Source: Thermoplasmata archaeon
Lineage (GTDB): Archaea > Thermoplasmatota > Thermoplasmata > Thermoplasmatales > Thermoplasmataceae
Direction of reading: 5' to 3'
Length of the DNA: 13,045 nt
Assembly: GCA_021793945.1 (NCBI GenBank)
Contig: JAJYRT010000044.1
Span: forward strand, 1 to 13,045
Positions 6,360 to 13,045 of this stretch are shown piece by piece (within the stretch, counting starts at the first letter, position 1; every line of letters starts with the position of its first letter). The translations under genes and the position numbers were made by a program. A model generated the notes under the pieces. It worked only from the letters and a program-made list of their open reading frames with translations, made no database searches and was not told the origin of the DNA.

Positions 6360-9017
6360 GTGAAGAGCGAAAAAAAGTTCGTGTATCTTTTCTCTGAGGG
6401 AAGCAAAGAAATGGCCGATGTACTCGGCGGCAAGGGAGCGGGACTGGCAGAAATGACCAGGATTGGACTTAATGTTCCTCCCGGCTTTACCATAAGCACA
6501 GAGACCTGCAGAGCTTTCCTTAAAAATGGAAAAATACCAGATGGTGTGATGGAACAGGTGGAATCCGCACTGAGAACTGTTGAAAAGTCCACGGGAAAAA
6601 AATTCGGGGATCCAGCGAATCCGCTGCTGGTCTCGGTTAGATCAGGAGCTCCGGTAAGTATGCCCGGAATGATGGATACAGTTCTCAATGTTGGCCTGAA
6701 TAATGACACCCTGAGGGGGCTTGCCCGGAAAACCGGAAACGGGAGATTCGCAACAGATGCCTACAGAAGGCTTATCCAGATGTTCGGAACAATAGTGCTT
6801 GGAATAAGCGCTGATCATTTCAATGATGCAATGAACGACCTGAAAAAGGAGAGGGGAAAGAATCTGGATACGGAACTCGACGAGAACGATCTCCTGGACC
6901 TGGTTTCCAGGTATAACATGATTTACTCACGCATGGGTTTTGAATTCCCTGAAAACCCAAGGGTCCAGATGGAGATGTCCATAGAGGCTGTGTTCAAGTC
7001 GTGGAACTCTGAACGGGCCAAAGTCTACCGGAGGGAAAATGAAATAGATGAACAGATGGGAACTGCCGTAAGCATAGTCGCCATGGTATACGGGAACATG
7101 GGTAACGATTCAGCGACTGGCGTTGCGTTCACAAGAAACCCCAACACAGGAGAGAAAATCCTGTTTGCAGAATACCTTGTCAATGCCCAGGGTGAGGATG
7201 TCGTTGCTGGCATACGCACTCCAAAACACATTTCAGACATGAAGACGGAACTGCCGAAGGCTTACCTGTCCCTGACAGATTCTGTGGAGAAACTTGAAAA
7301 ACACTACAGGGATATGCAGGACATAGAATTCACAATCGAGAGCGGCACTTTCTATCTTCTGCAGACCAGGTCCGGAAAACGCACGGCAAGGGCTGCCATA
7401 AGAATGGCGCGTGAAATGGCTGACGAAGGCCTGATAGACAGGGAAGAGGCGGTGATGCGCATCACGCCGAAGATTCTTGACTCGCTGATGCATCCACAGG
7501 TCAGGAGAACGGGAAACGAGATTCTTCTTGGAAAGGGGCTCGCTGCATCACCCGGTGCAGCGTCAGGACAGCTGGTTTTCTCATCTGAGCGAGCCATTGA
7601 ACTGTCAAAGCAAAAGAAGCCGCTAATTCTTGTCAGACCGGAAACAACTGCAGATGATGTTAGAGGGATGGTTGTTTCTAAAGCGTTCCTCACACAGAAG
7701 GGAGGGATGACGTCCCATGCCGCAGTTGTGGCCAGAGCAATGGGAAAACCAGCGGTGGTCGGAGCTGAGCTTATCCAGGTGAATTCAAAGGAGAAGAAGC
7801 TTGCCTGTGGCGACACGATCCTGTCTGAAGGCGATGAGATCACTGTCGACGGCACATCCGGTGAATTCTACCTTGGGAAGACACAGATGGAAGAACCGGG
7901 AATAAGTCCCGATACGGACGTTATACTCGGATGGGCAGATGCCATCAGGAAAATAGGCGTGCGAGCTAATGCCAATACCCCTGAAGAGGCGGTTCTTGCC
8001 AGAAAGAACGGAGCCAGAGGGATTGGCCTTGCCAGGACGGAACGTATGTTTCTTGGAAATGACCGACTGCCAATAATGCGTGCTATGATAATGAGTAGAG
8101 ACGAAGCAGAGAGAAGGATTAACCTTGACAGGCTGCTGCCAATGCAGGTATCTGACTTTGTGGAATTTTTCAGGACGATGGAGGGATTCCCGGTGATCAT
8201 AAGATTGCTGGATCCCCCGCTGCACGAGTTCCTTCCAGATAAGGAAGAGGTTATGAACGAAATGTTCAGGCTCAGGACTGATTCTAAATTGGGGAAGGAG
8301 AGAGAGAAGCTTGCGGATCTTGAAAGGATTTTTGAGACCATAAAGAACCTGGAGGAGTTCAACCCCATGCTTGGATTCAGGGGGTGCAGGCTTGGGATAA
8401 GCTATCCGGAAATTTATGAGATGCAGGTCAGGGCCATAATAAGGGCCGCTTCCATGGTGATTGACGAGAAAAAGACAATCTATCCGGAGATAATGATTCC
8501 CCTTGTGGGCCATGTGAATGAGTTGAAAGTCCTCAGGCAAAGACTTGAGGATGTCGCAAGGGAGGAGGCAGGTAAAAGGCCGGTTGAATATAAATTTGGA
8601 ACCATGATCGAGATACCCAGGGCATGCCTGACCGCGGACAAGATCGCCGTTTATGCAGATTTCTTCTCCTTTGGTACCAACGACCTGACCCAGATGACAT
8701 TTGGATACAGCAGGGATGATGCGGAGGGGAAATTCCTTGCAAGATACATTGAAGATGGAATTCTTGAGAGCGACCCGTTCAGCACCGTTGATATCGACGG
8801 GGTCGGAGAACTCATGAAGATTGCAGTATCCAGGGGAAAGAAGACCCGACCTGACATCGAGATAGGCATATGCGGAGAGCACGGAGGGGATCCGGACACT
8901 GTAGCGTTCTGCCACAGGATTGGGCTTGACTACGTCTCAGCTTCGCCTTACAGGATACCCATAGCTAGACTGGCAGGAGCCAGGGCACAGATTGAGGAAA
9001 GGCGCAACAGCAACTAA
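6360..9017 (+). CDS. ppdK: Pyruvate, phosphate dikinase
   Basis: This 885-residue protein is a full-length pyruvate phosphate dikinase, which interconverts pyruvate, ATP and phosphate with phosphoenolpyruvate, AMP and pyrophosphate. The ATP-grasp part (about 1-350) has GGKGAGLAEM and SVRSGAPVSMPGMMDTVLN. The swivelling phosphohistidine domain (about 385-500) has KGGMTSHAAVVARAMGKPAVVG with the phosphorylated histidine at H453. The PEP/pyruvate TIM barrel (about 515-880) has GARGIGLARTERMFL, FGTNDLTQM (771-779) and GICGEHGG with catalytic C838. The MPGMMDTVLN segment and total length favour this enzyme over PEP synthase. The GTG start is chosen because KKFVYLF, the usual family beginning, follows directly. 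The gene appears monocistronic, with its own promoter upstream and a hairpin plus T-tract downstream. It probably links glycolysis and gluconeogenesis. Confidence 0.97.
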   Translation: MKSEKKFVYLFSEGSKEMADVLGGKGAGLAEMTRIGLNVPPGFTISTETCRAFLKNGKIPDGVMEQVESALRTVEKSTGKKFGDPANPLLVSVRSGAPVSMPGMMDTVLNVGLNNDTLRGLARKTGNGRFATDAYRRLIQMFGTIVLGISADHFNDAMNDLKKERGKNLDTELDENDLLDLVSRYNMIYSRMGFEFPENPRVQMEMSIEAVFKSWNSERAKVYRRENEIDEQMGTAVSIVAMVYGNMGNDSATGVAFTRNPNTGEKILFAEYLVNAQGEDVVAGIRTPKHISDMKTELPKAYLSLTDSVEKLEKHYRDMQDIEFTIESGTFYLLQTRSGKRTARAAIRMAREMADEGLIDREEAVMRITPKILDSLMHPQVRRTGNEILLGKGLAASPGAASGQLVFSSERAIELSKQKKPLILVRPETTADDVRGMVVSKAFLTQKGGMTSHAAVVARAMGKPAVVGAELIQVNSKEKKLACGDTILSEGDEITVDGTSGEFYLGKTQMEEPGISPDTDVILGWADAIRKIGVRANANTPEEAVLARKNGARGIGLARTERMFLGNDRLPIMRAMIMSRDEAERRINLDRLLPMQVSDFVEFFRTMEGFPVIIRLLDPPLHEFLPDKEEVMNEMFRLRTDSKLGKEREKLADLERIFETIKNLEEFNPMLGFRGCRLGISYPEIYEMQVRAIIRAASMVIDEKKTIYPEIMIPLVGHVNELKVLRQRLEDVAREEAGKRPVEYKFGTMIEIPRACLTADKIAVYADFFSFGTNDLTQMTFGYSRDDAEGKFLARYIEDGILESDPFSTVDIDGVGELMKIAVSRGKKTRPDIEIGICGEHGGDPDTVAFCHRIGLDYVSASPYRIPIARLAGARAQIEERRNSN

Positions 9018-9043
9018 CAGGCCCTGAATAGCCAGCATTGAAA

Positions 9044-9074
9044 CTGGAAACGATATTTCCAGCAATCAATTTTT
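9044..9074 (+). terminator. Hairpin and T-tract after ppdK
   Basis: CTGGAAA (9044-9050) and TTTCCAG (9056-9062) form a perfect 7-bp stem with the 5-base loop CGATA. Seven bases later comes the T-tract at 9070-9074. Archaeal RNA polymerase stops mainly on T-tracts, so this could end the ppdK transcript 27 bases after its stop codon. Because it lies directly upstream of the next promoter, the same dyad could instead be an operator for the transporter gene. Confidence 0.45.
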
Positions 9075-9080
9075 ATAATT
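9069..9080 (+). promoter_or_regulatory. TATA-like box for the MFS transporter
   Basis: ATTTTTATAATT is a strong TATA-like element. It would start transcription near 9100, leaving a leader of about 70 bases before the transporter ATG at 9173. This is longer than the leaders predicted for most other promoters in the window. Confidence 0.5.
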
Positions 9081-9172
9081 TATTTCTATTATGGACAGAA
9101 CCGGCGAGGCCGACCTGAAGACAGGAAGCGCGCGTAATCCGGTGCAGATGAGGTTATCTGGGTTCAAGCGAA

Positions 9173-10348
9173 ATGAAGAGCAATAACGGCATTCTATATA
9201 CTGTACTAATTTTAATGCTTATCACGATTGCAAGCAGGTCCACGAACAACATGGTCCTGACAACAATACCCCTGTACTCACAGAATATCCTTGGTTTTGG
9301 CAGTCTGGAGGTTGGATTGGTTACTGCTGTGTCATATACAGCTACACTCTTTGCGAATTCATACCTCAACCCCAGATTTGAGAGCAGGATCAGGAGAAAG
9401 ATATTTATTGCGTCAAATGTCCTGCTGGTAATATCACTTTTCCTTCTCAGTACCGCAGATGGCGTCACGATATTTGCACTTTCCGCGCTAGTAGGATTGC
9501 TTTTCGGGTTCATCATGCCGAACATAATAACCACAGCGAGCCTGCATGGGGATAGGAGAACCCAGGAGAGGCTTCTTGCAATATATGCCGTTAGCCTTAG
9601 CGCCAGCCTCATCATCGGCCCTGCTCTTGAGACATATCTCCTGCACTACTTCAACTACGGGTATATTTTCCTTTTCTTCATTCCTATTGCCTTACTTGCT
9701 ACTGCAGTCTCATTTGTAATACCATTCCCGGACAGGAATGCGGAGCGTCGTGGCAAGGGAACCCTCAGGAACGATGGGTTCGTTGCATCAATAATTACCA
9801 TAACAACTTATTTTGTTCCATTCGCGGCCATAACGACTTTCCTTGCAATATTTGCCGCGTCCCGGTTCGGAGTCTCAAGAGACGTTGCCTATTCTTCTTT
9901 CATTTATTTTTTTCTGACATCTCTCATCACCAGAGGGTATATGGCGGTGAGGCCTTTCAGGAGAATAAAGAACCCCATCATATTTTCCGTAGCATTAACT
10001 GTGATTCCCCTGCTATTCATACCCTTCCTGAACAGTTATGCAGAGTTCCTGGCTCTCGTGGCATTCCTGGGAATACCTCATGGATCGGTATTTCCTATCT
10101 CTTCGGTAATGATCGCAAGAGGTACCGAACCATCAGAAAGGAATGCGGCCAATTCTTACTTTCTAGCTTATAACAACGTTCTGAGCATAGCAGTGCCCGT
10201 TATTTTCGGTTACATGGACATATTTTTTGGCTATGGATACAGTTTCTCCATCCTTTCCATACCGGTCATACTGGCCGCCATACTCCTGTTTCGGAAATTT
10301 GGCAAGAATCCAAGGATATTCTACCAGCCGGAGAAGAGATCATCATGA
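9173..10348 (+). CDS. MFS-family membrane transporter
   Basis: This 391-residue protein is very hydrophobic, with about 12 predicted transmembrane helices in two sets of six. The sets are separated by a polar cytoplasmic loop near residues 182-203 (PFPDRNAERRGKGTLRND). The length and layout fit the major facilitator superfamily. The basic stretch after helix 2 (NPRFESRIRRKIF, about 66-78) sits where the MFS motif A loop belongs but is divergent, so the subfamily and substrate are not assignable. The ATG at 9173 is the first start after an in-frame stop at 9149-9151 and opens directly into helix 1. There is no well-placed Shine-Dalgarno: GAGGT (9150-9154) is 18 bases away. The gene ends 19 bases from the convergent IsdG-like gene. 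An efflux role is possible but unproven. Confidence 0.85.
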   Translation: MKSNNGILYTVLILMLITIASRSTNNMVLTTIPLYSQNILGFGSLEVGLVTAVSYTATLFANSYLNPRFESRIRRKIFIASNVLLVISLFLLSTADGVTIFALSALVGLLFGFIMPNIITTASLHGDRRTQERLLAIYAVSLSASLIIGPALETYLLHYFNYGYIFLFFIPIALLATAVSFVIPFPDRNAERRGKGTLRNDGFVASIITITTYFVPFAAITTFLAIFAASRFGVSRDVAYSSFIYFFLTSLITRGYMAVRPFRRIKNPIIFSVALTVIPLLFIPFLNSYAEFLALVAFLGIPHGSVFPISSVMIARGTEPSERNAANSYFLAYNNVLSIAVPVIFGYMDIFFGYGYSFSILSIPVILAAILLFRKFGKNPRIFYQPEKRSS

Positions 10349-10367
10349 CCCCGCTGCCTCTGCATAT

Positions 10368-10658
10368 TCAGACAATTTCATGCAAAGTTATTGCACTCTG
10401 GCCTTCAAAGGCATCACGCGGTAACGATGACTTTGAATGCGAACTCCTGAATTTATCACTTCCAACCCACTGATTGAAATCTTCAATCGATTTCCAGTAG
10501 GTGGCTACGATATATTCGTTCCCCTTTACAGGCCGGAGGATCTCGGTCCTGATGAATCCCACAACGTTATTCATGTCCGTTTGGCTCGATCTGAAGGCAT
10601 CTTCAAACTGCTTTGCATATTCTTTCCTGACCGGAATGTGATTCTGAACCAATATCAT
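10368..10658 (-). CDS. IsdG-like antibiotic biosynthesis monooxygenase (ABM) domain protein
   Basis: This 96-residue protein is a single ABM-type dimeric alpha/beta-barrel domain. It closely follows the IsdG/IsdI heme-degrading branch. The three catalytic residues of IsdG, N7, W67 and H77 in Staphylococcus aureus, have counterparts at N6 (VQNHIPV), W64 and H74, and the stretch ATYWKSIEDFNQWVGSDKFRSSH parallels the bacterial one. Members open the heme ring oxidatively and free iron, but the ABM superfamily also includes unrelated monooxygenases, so heme as substrate is inferred from the triad. No signal peptide is visible, so it should be cytoplasmic. It has its own predicted promoter and leaderless start, and no neighbour is an obvious heme-uptake gene. 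Confidence 0.83.
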   Translation of the reverse strand: MILVQNHIPVRKEYAKQFEDAFRSSQTDMNNVVGFIRTEILRPVKGNEYIVATYWKSIEDFNQWVGSDKFRSSHSKSSLPRDAFEGQSAITLHEIV

Positions 10659-10680
10659 GGATCATTATTCCGGTATGAAT

Positions 10681-10689
10681 CATAAAGTT
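10681..10689 (-). promoter_or_regulatory. TATA-like box for the IsdG-like gene
   Basis: On the minus strand this reads AACTTTATG, centred about 27 bases upstream of the ATG at 10658, a fit to a leaderless start. It lies in the 68-base gap after the glyS stop, so the small gene probably has its own promoter in addition to any read-through from glyS. Confidence 0.47.
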
Positions 10690-10726
10690 ACGTCAATGCC
10701 TACGCCTTGACGGAAGAATTCGAATT

Positions 10727-12187
10727 TCAGGCGAAAAGTGAGTCCAGATATGCATCCAGATGCCCTGAATTTTGCTTCAGGCTATCAGAACCGATCCGTA
10801 CCTGCTTTGTGCTGTCCCTTTCCCTGACCGTAACACTCCTGTCCTCAAGAGATTCATAATCCACGGTGATGCAATAAGGAGTTCCAACTTCATCCTGTCT
10901 GGCATATCGCCTTCCTATTGAACCGCTTTCATCATACTGTATCCTGCTCTCTGCTTCCAGGATCGACGAGTAGATATCCTTTGCAAGAGCGTCGACTCCG
11001 TCCTTCTTCTGTAGAGGGAGAACTGATGCGATGTACGGAGCGATTGACGTGTTGAATCCCAATACCTTAGAGCCATTCTCCCTTGTGTAAAGAGAAGTCA
11101 TTATGATGGAAAGAACGGTTCTGTCGATCCCGAAGGACGGCTCCACCACAGAGGGGATGAATTTCCTGTCGCCATCTGTTATGACCATGTTTTCCCCTGA
11201 AAATTCTGCGTGACGCTTAAGATCATATGTTGCCCTGTCTGAAATTCCGACTATCTCAACCCATTCATCTTCCAGTTTTGCCTCTGCATCCCAGCAATCT
11301 GATGAGTAGTGCGCAAGTTCGTTCTTTTCGTGCTGTCTGAATCTGATCACTCCATCTCCGAGCCCGATTGACCAAAGTATCTTCTGCGTCCTGAAGACAA
11401 AGTGCGCGAGGACCGGATTCCTTATCAGCCCGCTGCTGCTGGCTTCCCTTACCGTCATCCTCTTCTCCTTGTGGTCCATGGGCAGGAATGTTGTCTCCTC
11501 GAAAACCGGTATGTCAGCGAATCCTGGCTTTTCTGGGTCATAGAACACTTCAACCTCTCCCTGATAAAATTCCCTCAATCGTATGAGCGCGTTCCTTGGC
11601 GAGATCTCGTTCCTGAAACCTTTTCCAAGCTGGCCAACAGCCATGGGGAGCTTTCCTCTAAAGTAGTTGTTGAGCAGCCTGAAGTTTATGAAGATTCCCT
11701 GTGCAGTTTCCGGGCGAAGGTATAGTCGTGATGCTTCCTTCTCGTTCTTCTCAAGAGCAAACATCAGGTTGAAATTGTATACTTCCTTTATTTCCGCACC
11801 GCACTTCTCGCATTTAATGCTGATATTTTCCAGCAAATTGTCTGCCTGTTTGACATCAGCGGGAATATCTGCAATTCCCGCCTTCCCAAGAAGCGACTCA
11901 AGCTTGTATCTGGAACCGCATTTTGAACATCTGGCCGCAAGATCTGAGAATTTCTCAAGATGCCCCGACGCCCTGAATACCATCTCCGGGCTCAGGTTTG
12001 GCGTGTCGATGAATATCGCCCCCGACCTCAGGTACTCATCTCTCCACACCTTCACTATGTTCTCTCTCAGCAACACCCCCAGTGGTCCGTAATCATAGAA
12101 TCCAGACTGCCCGCCATATATGGAGAACGAGGGCCAGAAAAATCCCCTTCTCTTTGCAAGTTCTATTGCTTCTTCGTAAGTGGTCAT
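10727..12187 (-). CDS. glyS: Glycyl-tRNA synthetase, archaeal/eukaryotic dimeric type
   Basis: This 486-residue class II synthetase attaches glycine to tRNA-Gly. Motif 1 lies around YDYGPLGVLLRENIVKVWRDEYL (31-53), followed by FRASGHLEKFSDL. A zinc ribbon has cysteine pairs C87/C90 and C126/C129. RPETAQGIFINF (158-169), motif 2 (FRNEISPRNALIRLREF, 191-207) and motif 3 (EPSFGIDRTVL, 349-359) complete the catalytic core. The anticodon-binding domain covers about 380-486. The length is below the roughly 570 residues I recall for many other archaeal GlyRS proteins, although all core motifs are present. The ATG overlaps the stop of the upstream CBS gene as ATGA, without a clear Shine-Dalgarno, so translation is probably coupled by re-initiation. 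Confidence 0.96.
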   Translation of the reverse strand: MTTYEEAIELAKRRGFFWPSFSIYGGQSGFYDYGPLGVLLRENIVKVWRDEYLRSGAIFIDTPNLSPEMVFRASGHLEKFSDLAARCSKCGSRYKLESLLGKAGIADIPADVKQADNLLENISIKCEKCGAEIKEVYNFNLMFALEKNEKEASRLYLRPETAQGIFINFRLLNNYFRGKLPMAVGQLGKGFRNEISPRNALIRLREFYQGEVEVFYDPEKPGFADIPVFEETTFLPMDHKEKRMTVREASSSGLIRNPVLAHFVFRTQKILWSIGLGDGVIRFRQHEKNELAHYSSDCWDAEAKLEDEWVEIVGISDRATYDLKRHAEFSGENMVITDGDRKFIPSVVEPSFGIDRTVLSIIMTSLYTRENGSKVLGFNTSIAPYIASVLPLQKKDGVDALAKDIYSSILEAESRIQYDESGSIGRRYARQDEVGTPYCITVDYESLEDRSVTVRERDSTKQVRIGSDSLKQNSGHLDAYLDSLFA

Positions 12188-13026
12188 TTGAATACGCTCA
12201 GTAGTTCAATGTCGTAAAGCATTCCTACAAGCTTCTGGGAGCCGTCCAGCAGAGGAAGCTGATTAAAATTCTTTGTAGACATGATCTTTGCGACCCTTTC
12301 TAATGTGTCATTGACATATGCAACGGCAGGCGTCTTGATCATCACGTCAGAAGCTGGTATATTTGGCAACTGTATCTTATTTTTTTCCAGGATATAGGTA
12401 ACGACGTTCCTTATACCAGTCCAAGACCATGGGTCTTCGTCCTCGGCCATTCCGGTCTGGGAAAGCACTGCGCTCTGTTTCAGGTCCACCTTATCAAATA
12501 TGTCCCTGTCGGTTATGAGACCGAGAAAATCTCCATTCTCGTTTATCACTGGAAATGAATATATCCTGGATACACGCATCATTGTGTAGATTGCGCCCAG
12601 GGGGGTGCCGTTCCACACAGGCATTGCGGTAGTTCTCACTATTGATTTGACAGGTAACTCGCCGTATTCATGCGACAGGATGTCGAGGAAATTCTGCGGC
12701 GTCAGTATCCCGACAACATCACGGGAGTCGTTTATTACCGCAATGTGCCTCCTGTTCTGGGATACAAGTTCCATTGCCGCTTTCTCTATTGGATCTGTTT
12801 CATAGACGGGGTTTGCCCTTCGCATGACAAGCGCGGTCTGGGTTTCCTCTGGGTTGTCGAATATATCGCGCCTGCTGAGCATTCCCACATATTTTCGTTT
12901 CGCATCGATAACTGGCAACCCTGTTATGTTCTCCTTTATAAGTGTCTTTATCACTTCACTGATCGAACCCGGTACACTGGAGGTTACTGGTGAACGAGTC
13001 ATTATCTCTGAAACAGTGGTCGCCAT
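12184..13026 (-). CDS. Four-CBS-domain protein
   Basis: This 280-residue protein is built entirely from four CBS domains at about residues 5-57, 66-117, 126-180 and 225-278. Each shows the usual pattern of an opening V.DIM-type strand, a helix, an LPVID-type strand and a closing VGMLS.RDIF-type segment. CBS pairs (Bateman modules) bind adenosine nucleotides such as AMP, ATP or S-adenosylmethionine. The size and all-CBS composition match archaeal proteins compared to the AMPK gamma subunit, so a nucleotide-sensing role is likely but the ligand is unknown. A longer linker (about 181-224) containing DEDPWSW separates domains 3 and 4. It is the first gene of a pair with glyS, overlapping it by four bases. 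No Shine-Dalgarno is seen in the 19 bases before the ATG; its promoter lies outside the window. Confidence 0.92.
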   Translation of the reverse strand: MATTVSEIMTRSPVTSSVPGSISEVIKTLIKENITGLPVIDAKRKYVGMLSRRDIFDNPEETQTALVMRRANPVYETDPIEKAAMELVSQNRRHIAVINDSRDVVGILTPQNFLDILSHEYGELPVKSIVRTTAMPVWNGTPLGAIYTMMRVSRIYSFPVINENGDFLGLITDRDIFDKVDLKQSAVLSQTGMAEDEDPWSWTGIRNVVTYILEKNKIQLPNIPASDVMIKTPAVAYVNDTLERVAKIMSTKNFNQLPLLDGSQKLVGMLYDIELLSVFK

Positions 13027-13045
13027 ATGGGGTGATTGATTTACC

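Noticed and set aside
7785..8915. A 376-residue open frame on the minus strand inside ppdK
   Set aside because: It lies wholly antisense to conserved ppdK sequence, shows no recognisable family and has no promoter or ribosome site. It is best explained by the codon bias of the sense gene.
9091..9186. A 31-codon open frame between ppdK and the transporter
   Set aside because: It starts upstream of the predicted transcription start, has no ribosome binding site and overlaps the transporter start in another frame. A coding role is not supported.
1..13045. Mobile elements, CRISPR arrays, defence systems or toxin-antitoxin genes
   Set aside because: No transposase, integrase, spaced direct repeats, terminal inverted repeats or recognisable defence proteins were seen. 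The genes are tightly packed and mostly housekeeping.

Overview
The window looks like a piece of an archaeal chromosome, most likely from Thermoplasmatales or close relatives. The reasons are the TrmB-type regulator, the archaeal/eukaryotic-type glycyl-tRNA synthetase, the four-CBS protein, a divergent archaeal-looking CoaBC, a tRNA gene without encoded CCA, and A/T-rich TATA-like boxes lying about 22 to 28 bases upstream of start codons, the spacing expected of leaderless mRNAs. First genes of transcripts mostly lack a Shine-Dalgarno sequence, while some internal genes have one. I cannot name the genus from sequence alone.

Layout. Bases 3 to 2855 form a minus-strand block read from right to left: a TrmB-like regulator, endonuclease IV (nfo), a DUF1015 protein and, 3 bases later, tRNA-Thr(CGU). 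An A/T-rich divergent spacer (2856-3157) separates it from a plus-strand operon (3158-5547) of a PaaI-type hotdog thioesterase, CoaBC and a carbon-nitrogen hydrolase. That operon runs tail to tail, with a 36-base overlap, into a minus-strand alpha/beta hydrolase (5512-6219). A 140-base divergent spacer holding an 8-bp perfect inverted repeat around a TATA-like box separates this from pyruvate phosphate dikinase (6360-9017). A hairpin, a T-tract and a promoter then lead to an MFS transporter (9173-10348). The right end is minus-strand: a small IsdG-like monooxygenase with its own promoter (10368-10658), and a translationally coupled pair made of a four-CBS protein and glycyl-tRNA synthetase (10727-13026).

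Functionally this is mainly housekeeping: coenzyme A synthesis, PEP/pyruvate interconversion, base excision repair and glycine charging, with several small accessory enzymes. I see no insertion sequence, phage gene, CRISPR array or toxin-antitoxin pair, and no clearly new multi-gene system. The points most worth following are the inverted repeat over the hydrolase promoter, the IsdG-like catalytic triad in an archaeal protein, the non-canonical residues in CoaBC, the nitrilase beside coaBC, and the coupling of a nucleotide-sensing CBS protein to GlyRS.
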